Shown: positions 18,556 to 28,838, counted from the first letter of the stretch. The stretch is DNA of 64,000 nt from Dendrophyllia cribrosa (GCA_024195265.1 JAJLRJ010000006.1:21113023-21177022); one strand, 5' to 3'. Numbers and translations: made by a program. The notes: generated by a model from the sequence alone, not told the origin.

Positions 18556-19664
18556 TGACGGCAACACAAGAGTTCATGAACTTTCTCAAATCGAGACACA
18601 CTGGTCTGAAACAAGAGAGCGCCGACTGGCTCTCAGCCAGACAAAAAACAATTGGGGCATCAGAGATTTCTGCCTTGACAGGATCGTCGCCGTTTGAATC
18701 ACGGCACAGCTTGCTCATGAAGAAAATTCAGCCAACACATATGCTCAACAATGCGGCTTGTACCTGGGGCAATCTGTTCGAGCCGATTATACGCAAGTAT
18801 TTTGAGAAAAAACATTCTGTTTCCGTTTTTGGTCACAGCATTTCTCTTAATCTGTCAAGCGAGCATCCGCTTTATCGAAAGGTCACTTGTAGCCCAGACG
18901 GTTATTTCATGAATAAAGATAACACATTAAACTTGTTAGAGTTCAAGTGTCCGTTCAAGCGAAAAATAGCAATGAACAGAATTCCTAGCTATTATAGCGA
19001 TCAGATACAAACAGGGCTTGCTTTGAGTGGTGACATGGTCTCCAAAGGCTTGTTTGTTGACGGCTATTTCAGAATGTGTTCTTTAAACCAGCTTGAACCA
19101 AGTTTAGCTCACAATTCTTTTCTCAACGCCGGGAGAACATACAAGACAAAAAACAAATCAACTCTTGCCTGGGGGGTCTGTTATCTATTCAGCAAACAAA
19201 ACATCAAGTGCAATCAAGCCGAACTTATTGATCCTGGTGCAACACAAACAATTGCTTTGTTTGAACATGTCATGGGTTTAATTGCCACTAAAGAGATTTG
19301 TGTTTCTTATGGCAAAATAAGAATGGCGTTCACAGAACACGACGAATATGATGAATTTTTACGTTTAAACGCTATGAAAGAAGCGTTCTCTAACCCGCGT
19401 AGAGAAGGGCCAAAACCTGTCGCAATGTTCGCTTGGAAATTGCTTGATCTCACTGAAATTTGGGAGTTTAAAAAACCAGATTTCTTGAGGAACATTCAAA
19501 GACCTATCGAATGCTTCCATGAAAACCTATCAAAGTTAAAAGGAAGAATCAAAAATTATACTTACACCGAGGACTCTGCCACAACTCCAAACACAGGCAA
19601 TGATAAGGCTGTTTTGGAAGCCTTTCTAATGAAGCAAGCGGCAATGCTTACTCCAGAGTTCTGA
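18552..19664 (+). CDS. YqaJ/lambda-type exonuclease (element B)
   Basis: 370 aa. The start at 18552 is chosen because the promoter-like boxes lie directly upstream; a longer in-frame start lies before them. The family is the PD-(D/E)XK recombinase exonucleases that resect double-stranded ends for annealing. Visible features: WLSARQKTIGASEISALTG (first signature), NLFEPIIRKYF with a conserved Glu, CSPDGYF with the metal-binding Asp, and LLEFKCPFKRKI with the ExK pair. It converges with the VLTF3-like gene, overlapping by 17 bp. A likely role is recombination or end processing during viral DNA replication. Confidence 0.85.
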   Translation: MMTATQEFMNFLKSRHTGLKQESADWLSARQKTIGASEISALTGSSPFESRHSLLMKKIQPTHMLNNAACTWGNLFEPIIRKYFEKKHSVSVFGHSISLNLSSEHPLYRKVTCSPDGYFMNKDNTLNLLEFKCPFKRKIAMNRIPSYYSDQIQTGLALSGDMVSKGLFVDGYFRMCSLNQLEPSLAHNSFLNAGRTYKTKNKSTLAWGVCYLFSKQNIKCNQAELIDPGATQTIALFEHVMGLIATKEICVSYGKIRMAFTEHDEYDEFLRLNAMKEAFSNPRREGPKPVAMFAWKLLDLTEIWEFKKPDFLRNIQRPIECFHENLSKLKGRIKNYTYTEDSATTPNTGNDKAVLEAFLMKQAAMLTPEF

Positions 19665-20313
19665 ATGCATTATTCCATAAAAATTCGTTTTTGATTATCG
19701 TCGCATCAGACATCCATTGTTGTCTAAGATAATTTATAATCACTCGTTGCGGGGCTTCAAGCGGTGTTATAATGTTCAGGATTTTGTAGATCACAAACGT
19801 ATAAGATATTCTCGGAAGCCGACCTTCTATTTGTTTGAATACACGTTTCGTTTCATGGATTTGATCGAGAGTCAACTGCACAGGCAGAATTTTGAGCTTT
19901 TTTATAAGCCGGTTCAAAGCATAACCAAACACATAACTTCGTCCCGACCGATGGATTTGTCTGTGGAAATTGTTTTGATGTGTACATGCCTTAGCATCAT
20001 CGAGCACTTCCACACGGCTGCATCTTTTACAATAAAGTTCGCAAGAATCTATTGATTGCAAAAATGAGCCGCCACAGTCATAACAAGACAAGAGTCTTCT
20101 GTCCCAGCGTTCAAGCTGCATGTCTTTGTAATGTTTTTGTAGATATTGCTGCCCAATCTCTGCCAACCCCACATCTTCGCATAACTGATAAAGTTTTTCC
20201 GGCAGGCACAAGCGGTGTATTTCTTTTCTGTAATCGCTGCCGTATAACGAGCGAAGGATGGCAAATTTGTGTTCTTTGTCAAGTTCATTGAGCCGTACGC
20301 CAAACTCAGTCAT
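19648..20313 (-). CDS. VLTF3-like late transcription factor (element B)
   Basis: 221 aa from the ATG of MTEFGVRL, the start also used in C. The middle has a zinc ribbon (CYDCGGSF ... CELYCKRCSRVE), and the C-terminal half keeps the pattern of poxvirus/NCLDV VLTF3 proteins: a YTFVIYKILNII helix, then a LRQQWM segment and a final LWNNAF. In large DNA viruses VLTF3 switches on late promoters, and here it could read the TATATATAC boxes before the virion genes (inference). Element C has a homologue at 43579-44517. Sequence similarity is low, so a profile search is needed for proof. Confidence 0.65.
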   Translation of the reverse strand: MTEFGVRLNELDKEHKFAILRSLYGSDYRKEIHRLCLPEKLYQLCEDVGLAEIGQQYLQKHYKDMQLERWDRRLLSCYDCGGSFLQSIDSCELYCKRCSRVEVLDDAKACTHQNNFHRQIHRSGRSYVFGYALNRLIKKLKILPVQLTLDQIHETKRVFKQIEGRLPRISYTFVIYKILNIITPLEAPQRVIINYLRQQWMSDATIIKNEFLWNNAFRTLE

Positions 20314-20338
20314 GTTTATTTTTAGGAGATTACAATTT

Positions 20339-20349
20339 TTCAATTGGGG
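20339..20349 (-). promoter_or_regulatory. Early-type box before VLTF3-like gene (element B)
   Basis: Minus strand CCCCAATTGAA, 36 bp upstream of the ATG at 20313, followed by AAAATTGTAATC. It matches the boxes before PolB and the exonuclease. Confidence 0.6.
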
Positions 20350-20428
20350 GGTTTCCCGTGACTTCCGGTATTGTTGTGTCTCGGGCCGTATTTAGAAAAT
20401 TACGACTTTTCGAAGCTTCTCGAACATA

Positions 20429-20532
20429 CCGAAGCGCCCCACAAATACCGAAGCGCCCCAACTTTGTTGAAAAAAGTTTTTCTGGGGCGCTTCGGAATTT
20501 ATTTTTGAAAACGTTTTTTGGGGGCGCTTCGG
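20429..20532. repeat. Paired GC-rich inverted repeats between VLTF3-like and membrane genes
   Basis: CCGAAGCGCCCCA occurs at about 20429 and 20448, and its complement TGGGGCGCTTCGG at about 20483, with a near copy at 20519. All four lie in an otherwise AT-rich 250-bp spacer, so two nested stem-loops are possible. It could be a terminator, operator or replication signal; the sequence does not decide. Confidence 0.6.
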
Positions 20533-20593
20533 AATTTAGGGGCCTATGTGTGGCGTGATTTTTCACTCAAGATTTGTAGATTAAAACCTGAAT

Positions 20594-21286
20594 TTAATCT
20601 CTCAAATCGGATTTGGATGCTGCGGTGAGAAGATTTATCTTTTTTTGAAACTCTTTGACTTCCTTGCGAAGTTCGTTTTTGAGTTTCTCGAGGTCTGGCG
20701 CTTGTGTTTGAGTGGCAACGTCTTTTTTTGCCTTAACACCATCCCTGATTGCAGCTTTGAGTTCGTGATATTTTTCCACCTCACGAGTAATTATGGTGAA
20801 TTCTGTATCACTGATCCTCTTGTCTTCCAGAGCCTTTGAGACCAGTTCATAGACAGAGTTGCGTTTAGCCAGGGCCAGTGTGTAGATATTCTCGTGTTTG
20901 GTCACTTTACGCTCTAATCGCTTGTTAGCAGCTGTAAAGCCAACTGAGGATAGCCCACAGAGGGTCGCGACGCCGGCAAGTGCTGGACTTGCAACAATCC
21001 CGAACCCAGTCAATGCAGTGGCTAGGGCCCCTGATGAAAGCCCAACAGAAAGCGACCCAAGGCCAACTGCCGAGTAATGAACCAATGATTGGGTCCGTTT
21101 ATATTTCTTTGCGACCTGACGGTAATGCTCGGCTTCGTCAGACAGCTCTTTAAGAAAGTCAGAGATTTTTTTGAGTCGGAACTCTTCTGCATTGATTTGA
21201 GTGATCTCACCATTTGGCAAAACTGGATAGAGCTTTTCTGTATGGCTGTATTCGGGGGCCGATGGCAGCACATTAGCAGAACTCAT
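20594..21286 (-). CDS. Membrane-hairpin protein, 230 aa (element B)
   Basis: Starts MSSANVLPSAPEYS just after the TATATATA box. A charged coiled N-terminus (to about residue 65) is followed by a long Gly/Ala/Leu/Ser-rich hydrophobic region at about 68-120 able to form two membrane helices. A conserved helical block (VTKHENIYTLALAKRNSVYELVSK and ISDTEFTIITREVEKYHELKA) and a coiled-coil tail follow. The layout recalls two-helix membrane-plus-helix proteins, but I cannot name the family. C has a copy lacking the hydrophobic region, and A has only its first codons in the window. Confidence 0.7.
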   Translation of the reverse strand: MSSANVLPSAPEYSHTEKLYPVLPNGEITQINAEEFRLKKISDFLKELSDEAEHYRQVAKKYKRTQSLVHYSAVGLGSLSVGLSSGALATALTGFGIVASPALAGVATLCGLSSVGFTAANKRLERKVTKHENIYTLALAKRNSVYELVSKALEDKRISDTEFTIITREVEKYHELKAAIRDGVKAKKDVATQTQAPDLEKLKNELRKEVKEFQKKINLLTAASKSDLRD

Positions 21287-21309
21287 GGTGTGGGTATATA
21301 TATGATTTT

Positions 21310-21973
21310 TTAATTTAGCTCAACTTCAAATTCTAAGGGTCTACCATTGAAGTTGAAGAGGTCACCATTTTCATCCTTCACTGACAGTGTGATAGAGTTA
21401 ACAAATTCGCCAGACGAGACGTCACGCAAGACGTTCTGCTGTGTTGGTTGGTAATGAACCTTCTCAAATGATTTCCCACGAATATCAAACCGAGCCAAAA
21501 CTGTCGAAGGTTTGCCATTGAGCAAGTTCTGTTCTTTGTCAACCAGGTCGCAGTGGATGAAGTAAGTGCTTGGAGATGTAAACCCTTTGACATTTGCACT
21601 CCAAAACGGGGGTACCACTTATACAAAGAAAATCTATCAGATTTCTGCTAAACATTACATTATTGGGACTTTTAATTAACATTATTCCTTCTGCTGTGAT
21701 TGTATCAACTGTTAGATCAATAACAGGTCTATTCGTTTTTATCTCAAGGAAATCTTTTACAAAGTTATCCACTGTGTAAAACCCCGGCATTACGAATACT
21801 TCAGTAGTCCTTCCATTACTGCCAGGTGCTGAGATAACCGCTCTTTCTTTCAAGTTAAACCACGAGTTGGTGAGTGAGGTAGATAGAAGCCGGATGTATC
21901 TCGGTTTCGGCAGTGGGTGGTCGAAATAGATCGTGTGAGGGTTCGAAGACGTGACAAATGTCAACACAACCAT
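21310..21973 (-). pseudogene. Penton-like protein, frameshifted (element B)
   Basis: Same protein as 71-742. The N-terminal 120 residues read from 21973 and the C-terminal 90 from about 21585 in another frame; the shift lies near 21590-21610. The C-terminal strands (IHCDLVDKEQ, LRDVSSGEF, LEFEVELN) are intact. Confidence 0.6.
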
Positions 21974-22019
21974 GATGGTGTATATAATTACACATTTTTA
22001 AATATAATTATATACAATC

Positions 22020-23853
22020 ATGTTTGGCAGACGGCCTGGTGGATTTAATCCTAATTCAAATCTTGGTATAAACATCGGCGGCCACAATTACGGACCCCCA
22101 CCCCCTTTTTATTCACCTCCAAATGCCTATACCCATGTGGCGCCAAAGCTACCACCCCCTAATCCTGAAATTGCTTGGTTGAGTTCGCCGGAGGCTGCCA
22201 AGCTCTCTGCCGCGGCTAAGGCCAAGGCGATCTCAGACTTCAAAAAGCGTTTCCCGCACGCTGATATGTCACACTTTGAAGTGCAAGTAGAGTTTGGCGA
22301 CGACCACAAAACAGCCACAGGAGAAGTGCTTTACAAAGAGGGTCAAGGCTCATGGGCACTCGTTACAGAAATAGCCCACAAAGATTGGACTGGCGCCGAA
22401 AGAGATGCTCTTGGCCTTGTCTATGATGGTGGTTTCCCTTATCAGTTATCTTTGGGACAACCAGAAAAGTCAATCCCAGCTGTTGCTTTCTCCACCACAA
22501 TAGACAAAGACATGATGATTGGCGCAATATTAAATGACAAAGAGCAAAAGATTTATGTCACGCCAACTGATTATTTCACAACGAAATACAGAAATATCTT
22601 CAGGGACACACAGATTTCATTCACAACCGCAAAATACGGCCGAAAGTGGATGGGTGGCCCGCATATGAGTTTTTGGCCGCAACAACTCTCCTTCGCCCTG
22701 TAGTGTGCAACAACCGGCTGTGGAATCTCGCGTGACATTCTCTTCGATAAGAACTCCAGTCTATCCTTAACCCCCCCAGCTCCGGTCGTTTTACCGGTTT
22801 CACGTTTATTTCACAACAAGGCGAATACTCTACCAGATGGGTGGGGAACAAAGCGTGAGTGCTTTGCCAGACGACCCCCCATTTAACCAGAAAGACAACA
22901 AGTACAACATCGACGCGTACAAGAAGCTTTGCATAGAGTTCGGCATCGACCCCAGTTCTGACTTCCGGTTCACATATGGCAAGAACCACGGTCTAGGAAA
23001 TGTCTACATTTGGGCCTATGGAGAGGGCCCCATCTCTACCGATTACACTTATCCAGACTCTGATCTAGCTCTGTTCGATGATGAGCGCGTCACTGACAGG
23101 AAAGACCCCAATTATCGTGCCAATGGTATATCTTACGTCCGCAACGATCAAGGGGCGGACACCCAGTTCGAGCACTTTGTGCCAAATTACGCACAGGGGC
23201 TAACACAGCCAGGGCTCGCGCGTATGAACCAATCAATCGAGGCCTTTGTGTACTGCATTCTTGGTTCGCAAGCCAAAACCCGCAGCAGCATCATTGGAAG
23301 AGGAGGCCGGGCGTTCGAAACGCAGAGAGTATTCCTCACCCATCTAGAGGAGGCCATAATCCTGAACGACATCGCAACAAGCGTACAGCGTTACCAGCTT
23401 GCTATCCAAGCAACGAAAGTGCGCTTAGACTTTGCGACAGCACCCGGAAGCTGGCTCATGCCCTCGCGCATGATTATCAACACAGAGAGCGTGATCGGGT
23501 ATAACAATAATCTACAGGAGGCAACGCCAGGGATGAAGCTGGGCGTGAACAGTGGTGTTAATCTGGGCACAAAAAAAGCCTCCCTTCGCCACATGGACGG
23601 TGGACCAACAAAGATCAATCCACCAAACAGTCACCCATCAAACCCGATACATAAACAGGCCACACAGGCACAGGGCATCGCCACAGCCCCAGCCACAAGC
23701 AGCACACCCACACCCACACCACAACCCACACCACAGCCCACACCCACATCCCCACCAACACCCACACCACAGCCCGACTCACATCACGTCTCCAAGGCAG
23801 TCGTTGCTGTGGGTGCGCTTGCTTTGGCAGGCCTTTTCGTTTGGTCGAGATAA
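22020..23853 (+). pseudogene. ~610-aa C-terminally anchored protein, broken (element B)
   Basis: Homologue of 793-2614. TGG has become TAG at 22701, and a C run near 22770 has seven C where A has six, shifting the frame; downstream reading resumes at 22837. The Pro/Thr linker is longer than in A, showing repeat turnover. The C-terminal helix (AVVAVGALALAGLFVW) is kept. Function unknown; position and anchor suggest a virion surface or membrane protein. Confidence 0.78.
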
Positions 23854-23857
23854 GTGT

Positions 23858-25234
23858 TCAAGACTTCGAACGCTTGGTGATCCTTTCAACAAGGAAGGCC
23901 ACCACGGCAAGGATGAGCAGCCAGGCGTGTTCACCCAGAAAGGAGATGACCGACCCGGCCGCTTTGAAGATGAAGCTAACAATTGAGCCAATGAGGCCAG
24001 GCAGTGCGCTGGCTGCCTTTTTGCCAAGCTCTTTAAGCCCATTTCCAATAGCCTTGGTGGCCCTTGCCAGGTCGTTCAAGGTGGCGAGTACAACAGCGCT
24101 GATGGTGATGCCAGCTGCCAGAACAATCGCTTGCAGGGTCCATCCGTATTTCTTGAAGATTTCTCTAACCCTCTCTCTCAAAGACAGGGCTTGTTCCCGC
24201 ACCTCAACCTGTGGTCTGAGCCTTGCCAGCTCTTCTTCTCGCTCAGCAACCCGGTCTTCAGCAGCTGCTCTTTCAGAGGGAGACGTGTTCTCATCCTCTA
24301 TGACGCGCTTGTCTTCAGCGTTCTGTCGTTCAAGCTCGGCTTCTCTTTCGTTTAACTCATCAAGGGGTTTAGTTGAGTTTAGCCCTGCTTCAACTTCATT
24401 TCTTTCCTTCACCTTTGCAGAAAGGCGTGTTCTGGCTTTGTCCACCTTTGCCTGTTCTTGGGTTCGTTGTTTTTGTATTTTTTGCAGGGCCCCTAATTCT
24501 TTTTTCTGGTTTTCAAGATCTCGTTGAAGATTCTTTTTCACCAGTTTTAGGCGGTCTATCTCGGCTTGATTTTCAACGCTTGAACCGTGTTCCTGCTCAA
24601 GAGCGTCAATCCTCGCTTGAGTTTGCTCAATTCTGTTTCTGAGGTTTTGCTCCTCATTTTGTGCTTGTTGTAGATTCGCAACAACCCTTTCATTCTCCTT
24701 CAGTTGTTTTTCTGCCTCCTTCAATCTTTGTCTTTTTTCCCTTATTGATGCATTGTCTTCAGAGATAAGCTCTTCAGCGCTTGGGCCAAGAGGCCCTTTG
24801 AACTTCTTTTTGAAGTCTGCACGAAGGCTATCATCTTTATTAAAAATTACAGTCTCGCCACCTTTTGAGCCAAAAGAAACAGTTTTGTTTTTATTTTCAC
24901 TTCTTTTAGCGAGGCCAATTGGGTCCATTTTGGAAAAATCAGCTCTTGGATATAGTTTTCGGATTTTGTCCCTAGCTCTATCAGCAAAATCTTCTGAGAA
25001 GTCCCCAAGCAGAGGGATGGTTAAAGGATCACCTGGCAACCCACTTTGTTCGTGAGGCATTGTATGCATTTCATGCTGCTCGCCGCCATGGTATGGAGTG
25101 GATGTGCCGCCTGGTTGAAAGGGTGTTGTTGTGTCAACTTCTTGTTCGTCATCGTCGTCATCATCGTGGTCAATCCCATGGTCAACCCAAGGATTATCGG
25201 GCATATCTCCTGGATCAAAACCGCCTTCAGCCAT
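23858..25234 (-). CDS. Acidic-head coiled-coil membrane protein, 458 aa (element B)
   Basis: The only open copy of this gene. An acidic head (residues ~18-33, run of Asp/Glu) and a Pro/Gly/Thr segment are followed by a basic stretch (~90-150). A long Glu/Lys/Gln/Arg coiled coil occupies about 160-355. The tail has three or four hydrophobic segments (AIVLAAGITISAVVLAT, KKAASALPGLIGSIVSFIF, AWLLILAVVAFLV) and ends basic. It may bridge the capsid or DNA and a membrane (inference); family not recognised. It is tail to tail with the ~610-aa gene and divergent from capsid. Confidence 0.75.
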   Translation of the reverse strand: MAEGGFDPGDMPDNPWVDHGIDHDDDDDDEQEVDTTTPFQPGGTSTPYHGGEQHEMHTMPHEQSGLPGDPLTIPLLGDFSEDFADRARDKIRKLYPRADFSKMDPIGLAKRSENKNKTVSFGSKGGETVIFNKDDSLRADFKKKFKGPLGPSAEELISEDNASIREKRQRLKEAEKQLKENERVVANLQQAQNEEQNLRNRIEQTQARIDALEQEHGSSVENQAEIDRLKLVKKNLQRDLENQKKELGALQKIQKQRTQEQAKVDKARTRLSAKVKERNEVEAGLNSTKPLDELNEREAELERQNAEDKRVIEDENTSPSERAAAEDRVAEREEELARLRPQVEVREQALSLRERVREIFKKYGWTLQAIVLAAGITISAVVLATLNDLARATKAIGNGLKELGKKAASALPGLIGSIVSFIFKAAGSVISFLGEHAWLLILAVVAFLVERITKRSKS

Positions 25235-25276
25235 GATGATATATAAATATGAATTTTAAAAACACAAATATATACC

Positions 25277-26527
25277 ATGGCTGTGCAACCGAATTTACTT
25301 CCATCTCACAGTGAAAAGACACTGGGCGCCATGAAAGCAGAGTGAACCGTCAAGCGCATCACATTCAACCCCTCTGAGGCCAATCCCGGCGAGACACTGT
25401 ACGTCTCGGTGCCTAAGCTGGGCAAGCACGATGTCATTGTGTCCGGCTCACTTGCCCTGGTATTTAACATCAACCTAGCTGGCGGCCATGCAAACAACTT
25501 TCTTGTACAAAATGTTTCTCGGGCCCTGGTGGACAGATTCGTTGTAAAGTTTGCAGCCACCACTGTCCAGGACACGGTTGGGTACGACATCTACAAGATC
25601 TTCGAAGACTTATTCAAATCAACCGATGAGCGGGAAAATATGCTTATGGAGGGCATCCAGAGTGTGGATTTGTGTAAGATCCGCTCTGGTGCTGGTGACA
25701 AGAAGACCTCCGGCGTGGATGCTGAAACCAAGCTGGAGACAATATACAAGAATAAGTATCGCATCAAGCTGGATCACCAAATCTTAACTGATCACGGTGT
25801 TATATATCCTGAAGCACTGTATAACGATCTGGTCTTCGAACTAACCCTCGCCCCCGCAAACCAAGTTGTCCGGGGCCCAGACACAAGCAAGCTCGTGTAC
25901 AAGCTGGAAAACATCCAGCTGGAGTATGAGACGATCAGAAGTAAGACTCTAGCTGACGCAGCAACAAGCACTTACACCAGTGGCAAGGAGTTCGCTTATG
26001 ACCTGGTGATGCGAGATCGGGTGCATCCCTTCTCAAAAAGTGGTGACACCCGGCTGAATCTTAGGGTTAACCCACAGCGCCGGTCTCTCAAGGGCATCCT
26101 CTTGCTGTTCATCAACCCCTACACGGCTGGTGCCAGGGACTCCGAGAACTATTTCAATCCCGACATCACCAAAGTGAAGGTCACAGTCAACGGTGTTCCA
26201 AACAGGCTTTACAACGAGGGCATCAGTGGTACAGACATGTGGAGAGAGATAACCCGGCATTTTACCCCACACACGGACGGCAGGCCTAACATGAACTTGA
26301 CCAAATATCTCACAGGCAACAAGTTTGGTCTCTGGATTGACCTGTGGGCCATGGGTGACACAGCCCTGCACGGCAACGGCCAACGGCTCGTCAACACACA
26401 GGATGGTGTGCAACTCGAGATCGAACGAAATGGCACAGGGTCGGGAAACGCACTCTGCTACATCTTCACCCTCTCAGACTCACAGATGAACATCATGGAC
26501 AGACAGCTGGCCTCTGTACAGTACTAA
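25277..26527 (+). pseudogene. Major capsid protein, one nonsense codon (element B)
   Basis: 416 codons from the ATG after AATATATACC. Double jelly-roll capsid protein of Polintons: features I recognise are VVRGPDTSKLVYKLENIQLEYE, GARDSENYFNPDI, NGVPNRLYNEG, the DLWAMGD / HGNGQRLVNTQDGVQLEIER segment and the end NIMDRQLASVQY. It builds the icosahedral shell. Codon 23 is TGA where A has CGA, a CpG-type transition; the rest is open from an internal ATG at 25409. With one nonsense change only, this copy decayed recently. Confidence 0.88.
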
Positions 26528-26584
26528 GTAAACGCAACACACACGCACACGAACAACACACGCATATATATACCCACCAGCTCC

Positions 26585-26791
26585 ATGACCAGCCACATGG
26601 CCACAAACAACAAGATCAACTTCTATGCCAAGCCGGCTCCCCTGCCATCCCCCGGATTCCTGTCACGCAATGAAATACAAAGACTTCTGGCAAAGGCCCC
26701 CTCCCCGCCAGTTTGCAAAACAACTAATATAGGTGTTGGGTATGGACCCAAGAAAGCTGCCATTCAATGCACTAATCGTGGGCCCCACTAA
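26585..26791 (+). CDS. 68-aa ORF overlapping the ATPase start (element B)
   Basis: Follows a CATATATATACCC box, so it is the first frame in the ATPase transcript. The peptide (NNKINFYAKPAPLPSPGF...) is Pro/Lys-rich and runs past the ATPase ATG in another frame. It is either a small separate gene or the frameshifted original N-terminus of the ATPase. Element C has the ATPase ATG directly after its promoter-like TTGTATAAAG and no such ORF, which favours a separate or dispensable segment. Confidence 0.4.
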   Translation: MTSHMATNNKINFYAKPAPLPSPGFLSRNEIQRLLAKAPSPPVCKTTNIGVGYGPKKAAIQCTNRGPH

Positions 26792-27341
26792 CTCTGGCAA
26801 GACACAGTATCTTCTCTCCCAACTGCGAGGCCCCTTTAGGGGTTGTTTTGATTACATCGTTTTATTCTGCCCAACATTTGTGGCGAACAAGACATACGAT
26901 GGCTTCGTGGATCGCGATCCGCACATCTTCGTGATTGTCTGCCAACAGCATATGATCGAAGACTGGTTGAAGTTGGCGAGCTTCTTTTTTACAGCCACCA
27001 ATACTTTATTCATTCTCGATGACTGCGCCGCCTCCAAAGATGTCAAAGGACGAACGGGTCAACTGGTCAATCTTGGGTTCAGCGCAAGGCATGACGGCAT
27101 ATCCGTGTGGGTCTTGACCCAGCAGATCACCAGCATTGCCAAGCCATATCGTGATAACATTGCAGCGATCGTGCTCTTTTACACGCCATCCAGCAAGACA
27201 ACCAAAGCCATATTCGAAGATTATGCCGGCGAGCTCTCCCATGAGGAGTACAAAGAGTTTATCGTAAGGCTCAAATCCCGCAAGTTCTCCCACCTGGTTT
27301 TCTCTTTGAGATACCCGTATGGAATTGAGTACAAGGTTTAA
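26742..27341 (+). CDS. A32-like genome-packaging ATPase (element B)
   Basis: 199 aa, open. Starts MDPRKLPF; the same start is used in C. Walker A is GPTNSGKT (residues 14-21), Walker B is FILDDCAAS, and a downstream VWVLTQQ segment fits the sensor/Gln motif of FtsK/HerA-type motors. It drives DNA into preformed capsids. The order capsid then ATPase, both forward, is kept in all three elements. Confidence 0.9.
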   Translation: MDPRKLPFNALIVGPTNSGKTQYLLSQLRGPFRGCFDYIVLFCPTFVANKTYDGFVDRDPHIFVIVCQQHMIEDWLKLASFFFTATNTLFILDDCAASKDVKGRTGQLVNLGFSARHDGISVWVLTQQITSIAKPYRDNIAAIVLFYTPSSKTTKAIFEDYAGELSHEEYKEFIVRLKSRKFSHLVFSLRYPYGIEYKV

Positions 27342-27403
27342 ACACGGGCACACAACCGCGTAAATAATGCATTGCACAAATATACGGCAAACATATATAT
27401 ACC

Positions 27404-27643
27404 ATGAATGCGCCAACCAGTCTACACAAGCTCACTGTGCTTTCACAGCTTTTGGATGAATTGCACAAACACACACTTGATACGCAAAACAAAATTATCA
27501 AAGCCGCTGGTGAGGAAGATCTGCGCCTCATGCTTCTCAACAGATATCCCTTGCGGTTGAATTCTATGCCAGACACCATGGCGGGGCTTATACGAGAGCT
27601 TGAAACTCTTTTGCCCAACATCAAGAGAATTATTGAAAAATAA
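27404..27643 (+). CDS. Small helical protein, 79 aa (element B)
   Basis: Near-identical to 5084-5317, with a slightly longer end (IIEK). An ATATATATACC box lies directly before the ATG, and AATAAA overlaps the stop. No membrane segment. Function unknown. Confidence 0.7.
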   Translation: MNAPTSLHKLTVLSQLLDELHKHTLDTQNKIIKAAGEEDLRLMLLNRYPLRLNSMPDTMAGLIRELETLLPNIKRIIEK

Positions 27644-27666
27644 AAAACACATGTATACCCCTGATG

Positions 27667-28284
27667 ATGGCACAAGCAGCTGAAGACCAGGCCGTTTTCG
27701 AAGTAATGCAGATGCTGGAGGCCACCCCTGAAACCACACCTCCCACAGGGATAGTTGGTGACAATGACATTCCTGCCAAACGTGAGAAGCTGGCAATCCT
27801 TGTTTCAACTGGAAAGGCAAAAGAAGCCATCGGCGTGCAGCTCACACACGATCATGTTAAGCGGTTGTCAGACAAGGACGTTGACAAGTACTGCAAAAGG
27901 TACGAGGCCTACGTCGGCAACAAGACAACCGAATCCCTAGTTGATTCAGCTATCATGCTCATATCCAAAGGCGTTGGAATGGTGGCCCCGGTAGAGGATG
28001 TGGCGGAGTTGCAGAAAGAACTCAAGAATGACTACATCATCAACCAGGAGCTGTCAAATCTTGCTGGGGCTATTGCCGTGCGATGCGGACGATGGCTGGC
28101 GCTTGCCAATGCTGCTCTAATCACAACAAAACACATCAAGTTTGAATGAGAGCCTGATCACAAGACTGATTTGATAGAATTGGAACCCCAACCCACACAT
28201 CCAACCAGAGACAGTGAAGGCTATCCGCTTGAGGGCTTTGATGAAGTTGGGTTGGGACCTGGGGTGACCTCGCAGCAACCTTGA
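27667..28284 (+). pseudogene. 197-aa-type conserved protein, premature stop (element B)
   Basis: Matches 5348-5941. TGA at 28147 replaces AGA and cuts the acidic tail; the downstream reading (EPQPTHPTRDSEGYPLEGFDEV) remains open to 28284, with a short insertion relative to A. The 160-residue head may still be functional. Confidence 0.65.
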
Positions 28285-28343
28285 AGAAACCTGGCAGCAC
28301 ACTTATCACATCTTGTAAAAAATAAAACTCACATATATACAGG

Positions 28344-28814
28344 ATGACCACACCACTCGAGACGATCCCTGAAGAAACTCAAACTCCAACTCCAACACCT
28401 GACCGTGTTACCTCTTAGGCCCCGAAAACAAAGCCTGCAACAGAAAAGAACCCCGGTCGCGTTGCTCCTGGCAAAAGGCTAGCAGAACGCAACCGCCTGG
28501 CCCGGGAAGCAAAGAAAAAGGCCGAAGCACAAAAGCCTGCGCCATCAACAAGTGAAAACAATTCTGCAACAAGTGACACAACAAGTGAAACAACAAATGA
28601 CAGCAACAACAACAACTCAATCTTTTATATTCGGGGGGTTGTTGGGGTGATTGTCTCTGCGGCTGGTGTTTATTACCAGCGCGAAGCCATAATGCAAAGG
28701 CTTGGGAGAAAATCAAATACACCAGCAACACCCGCTGCAACGCCCGCTGCAACACAACCAGCAACATCCCCATCTCGAATTCCTGTAAGACAAGGAATAA
28801 AAAATATGGAATAA
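28344..28814 (+). pseudogene. Thr/Pro-head membrane protein, nonsense codon (element B)
   Basis: 157 codons. TAG at 28416 replaces GAG of A; everything after it stays in frame, including the basic patch, the hydrophobic helix (with an Arg replacing Leu) and the Thr/Pro/Ala tail. Confidence 0.65.
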
Positions 28815-28838
28815 AAAAAACATATATATATACTGACC

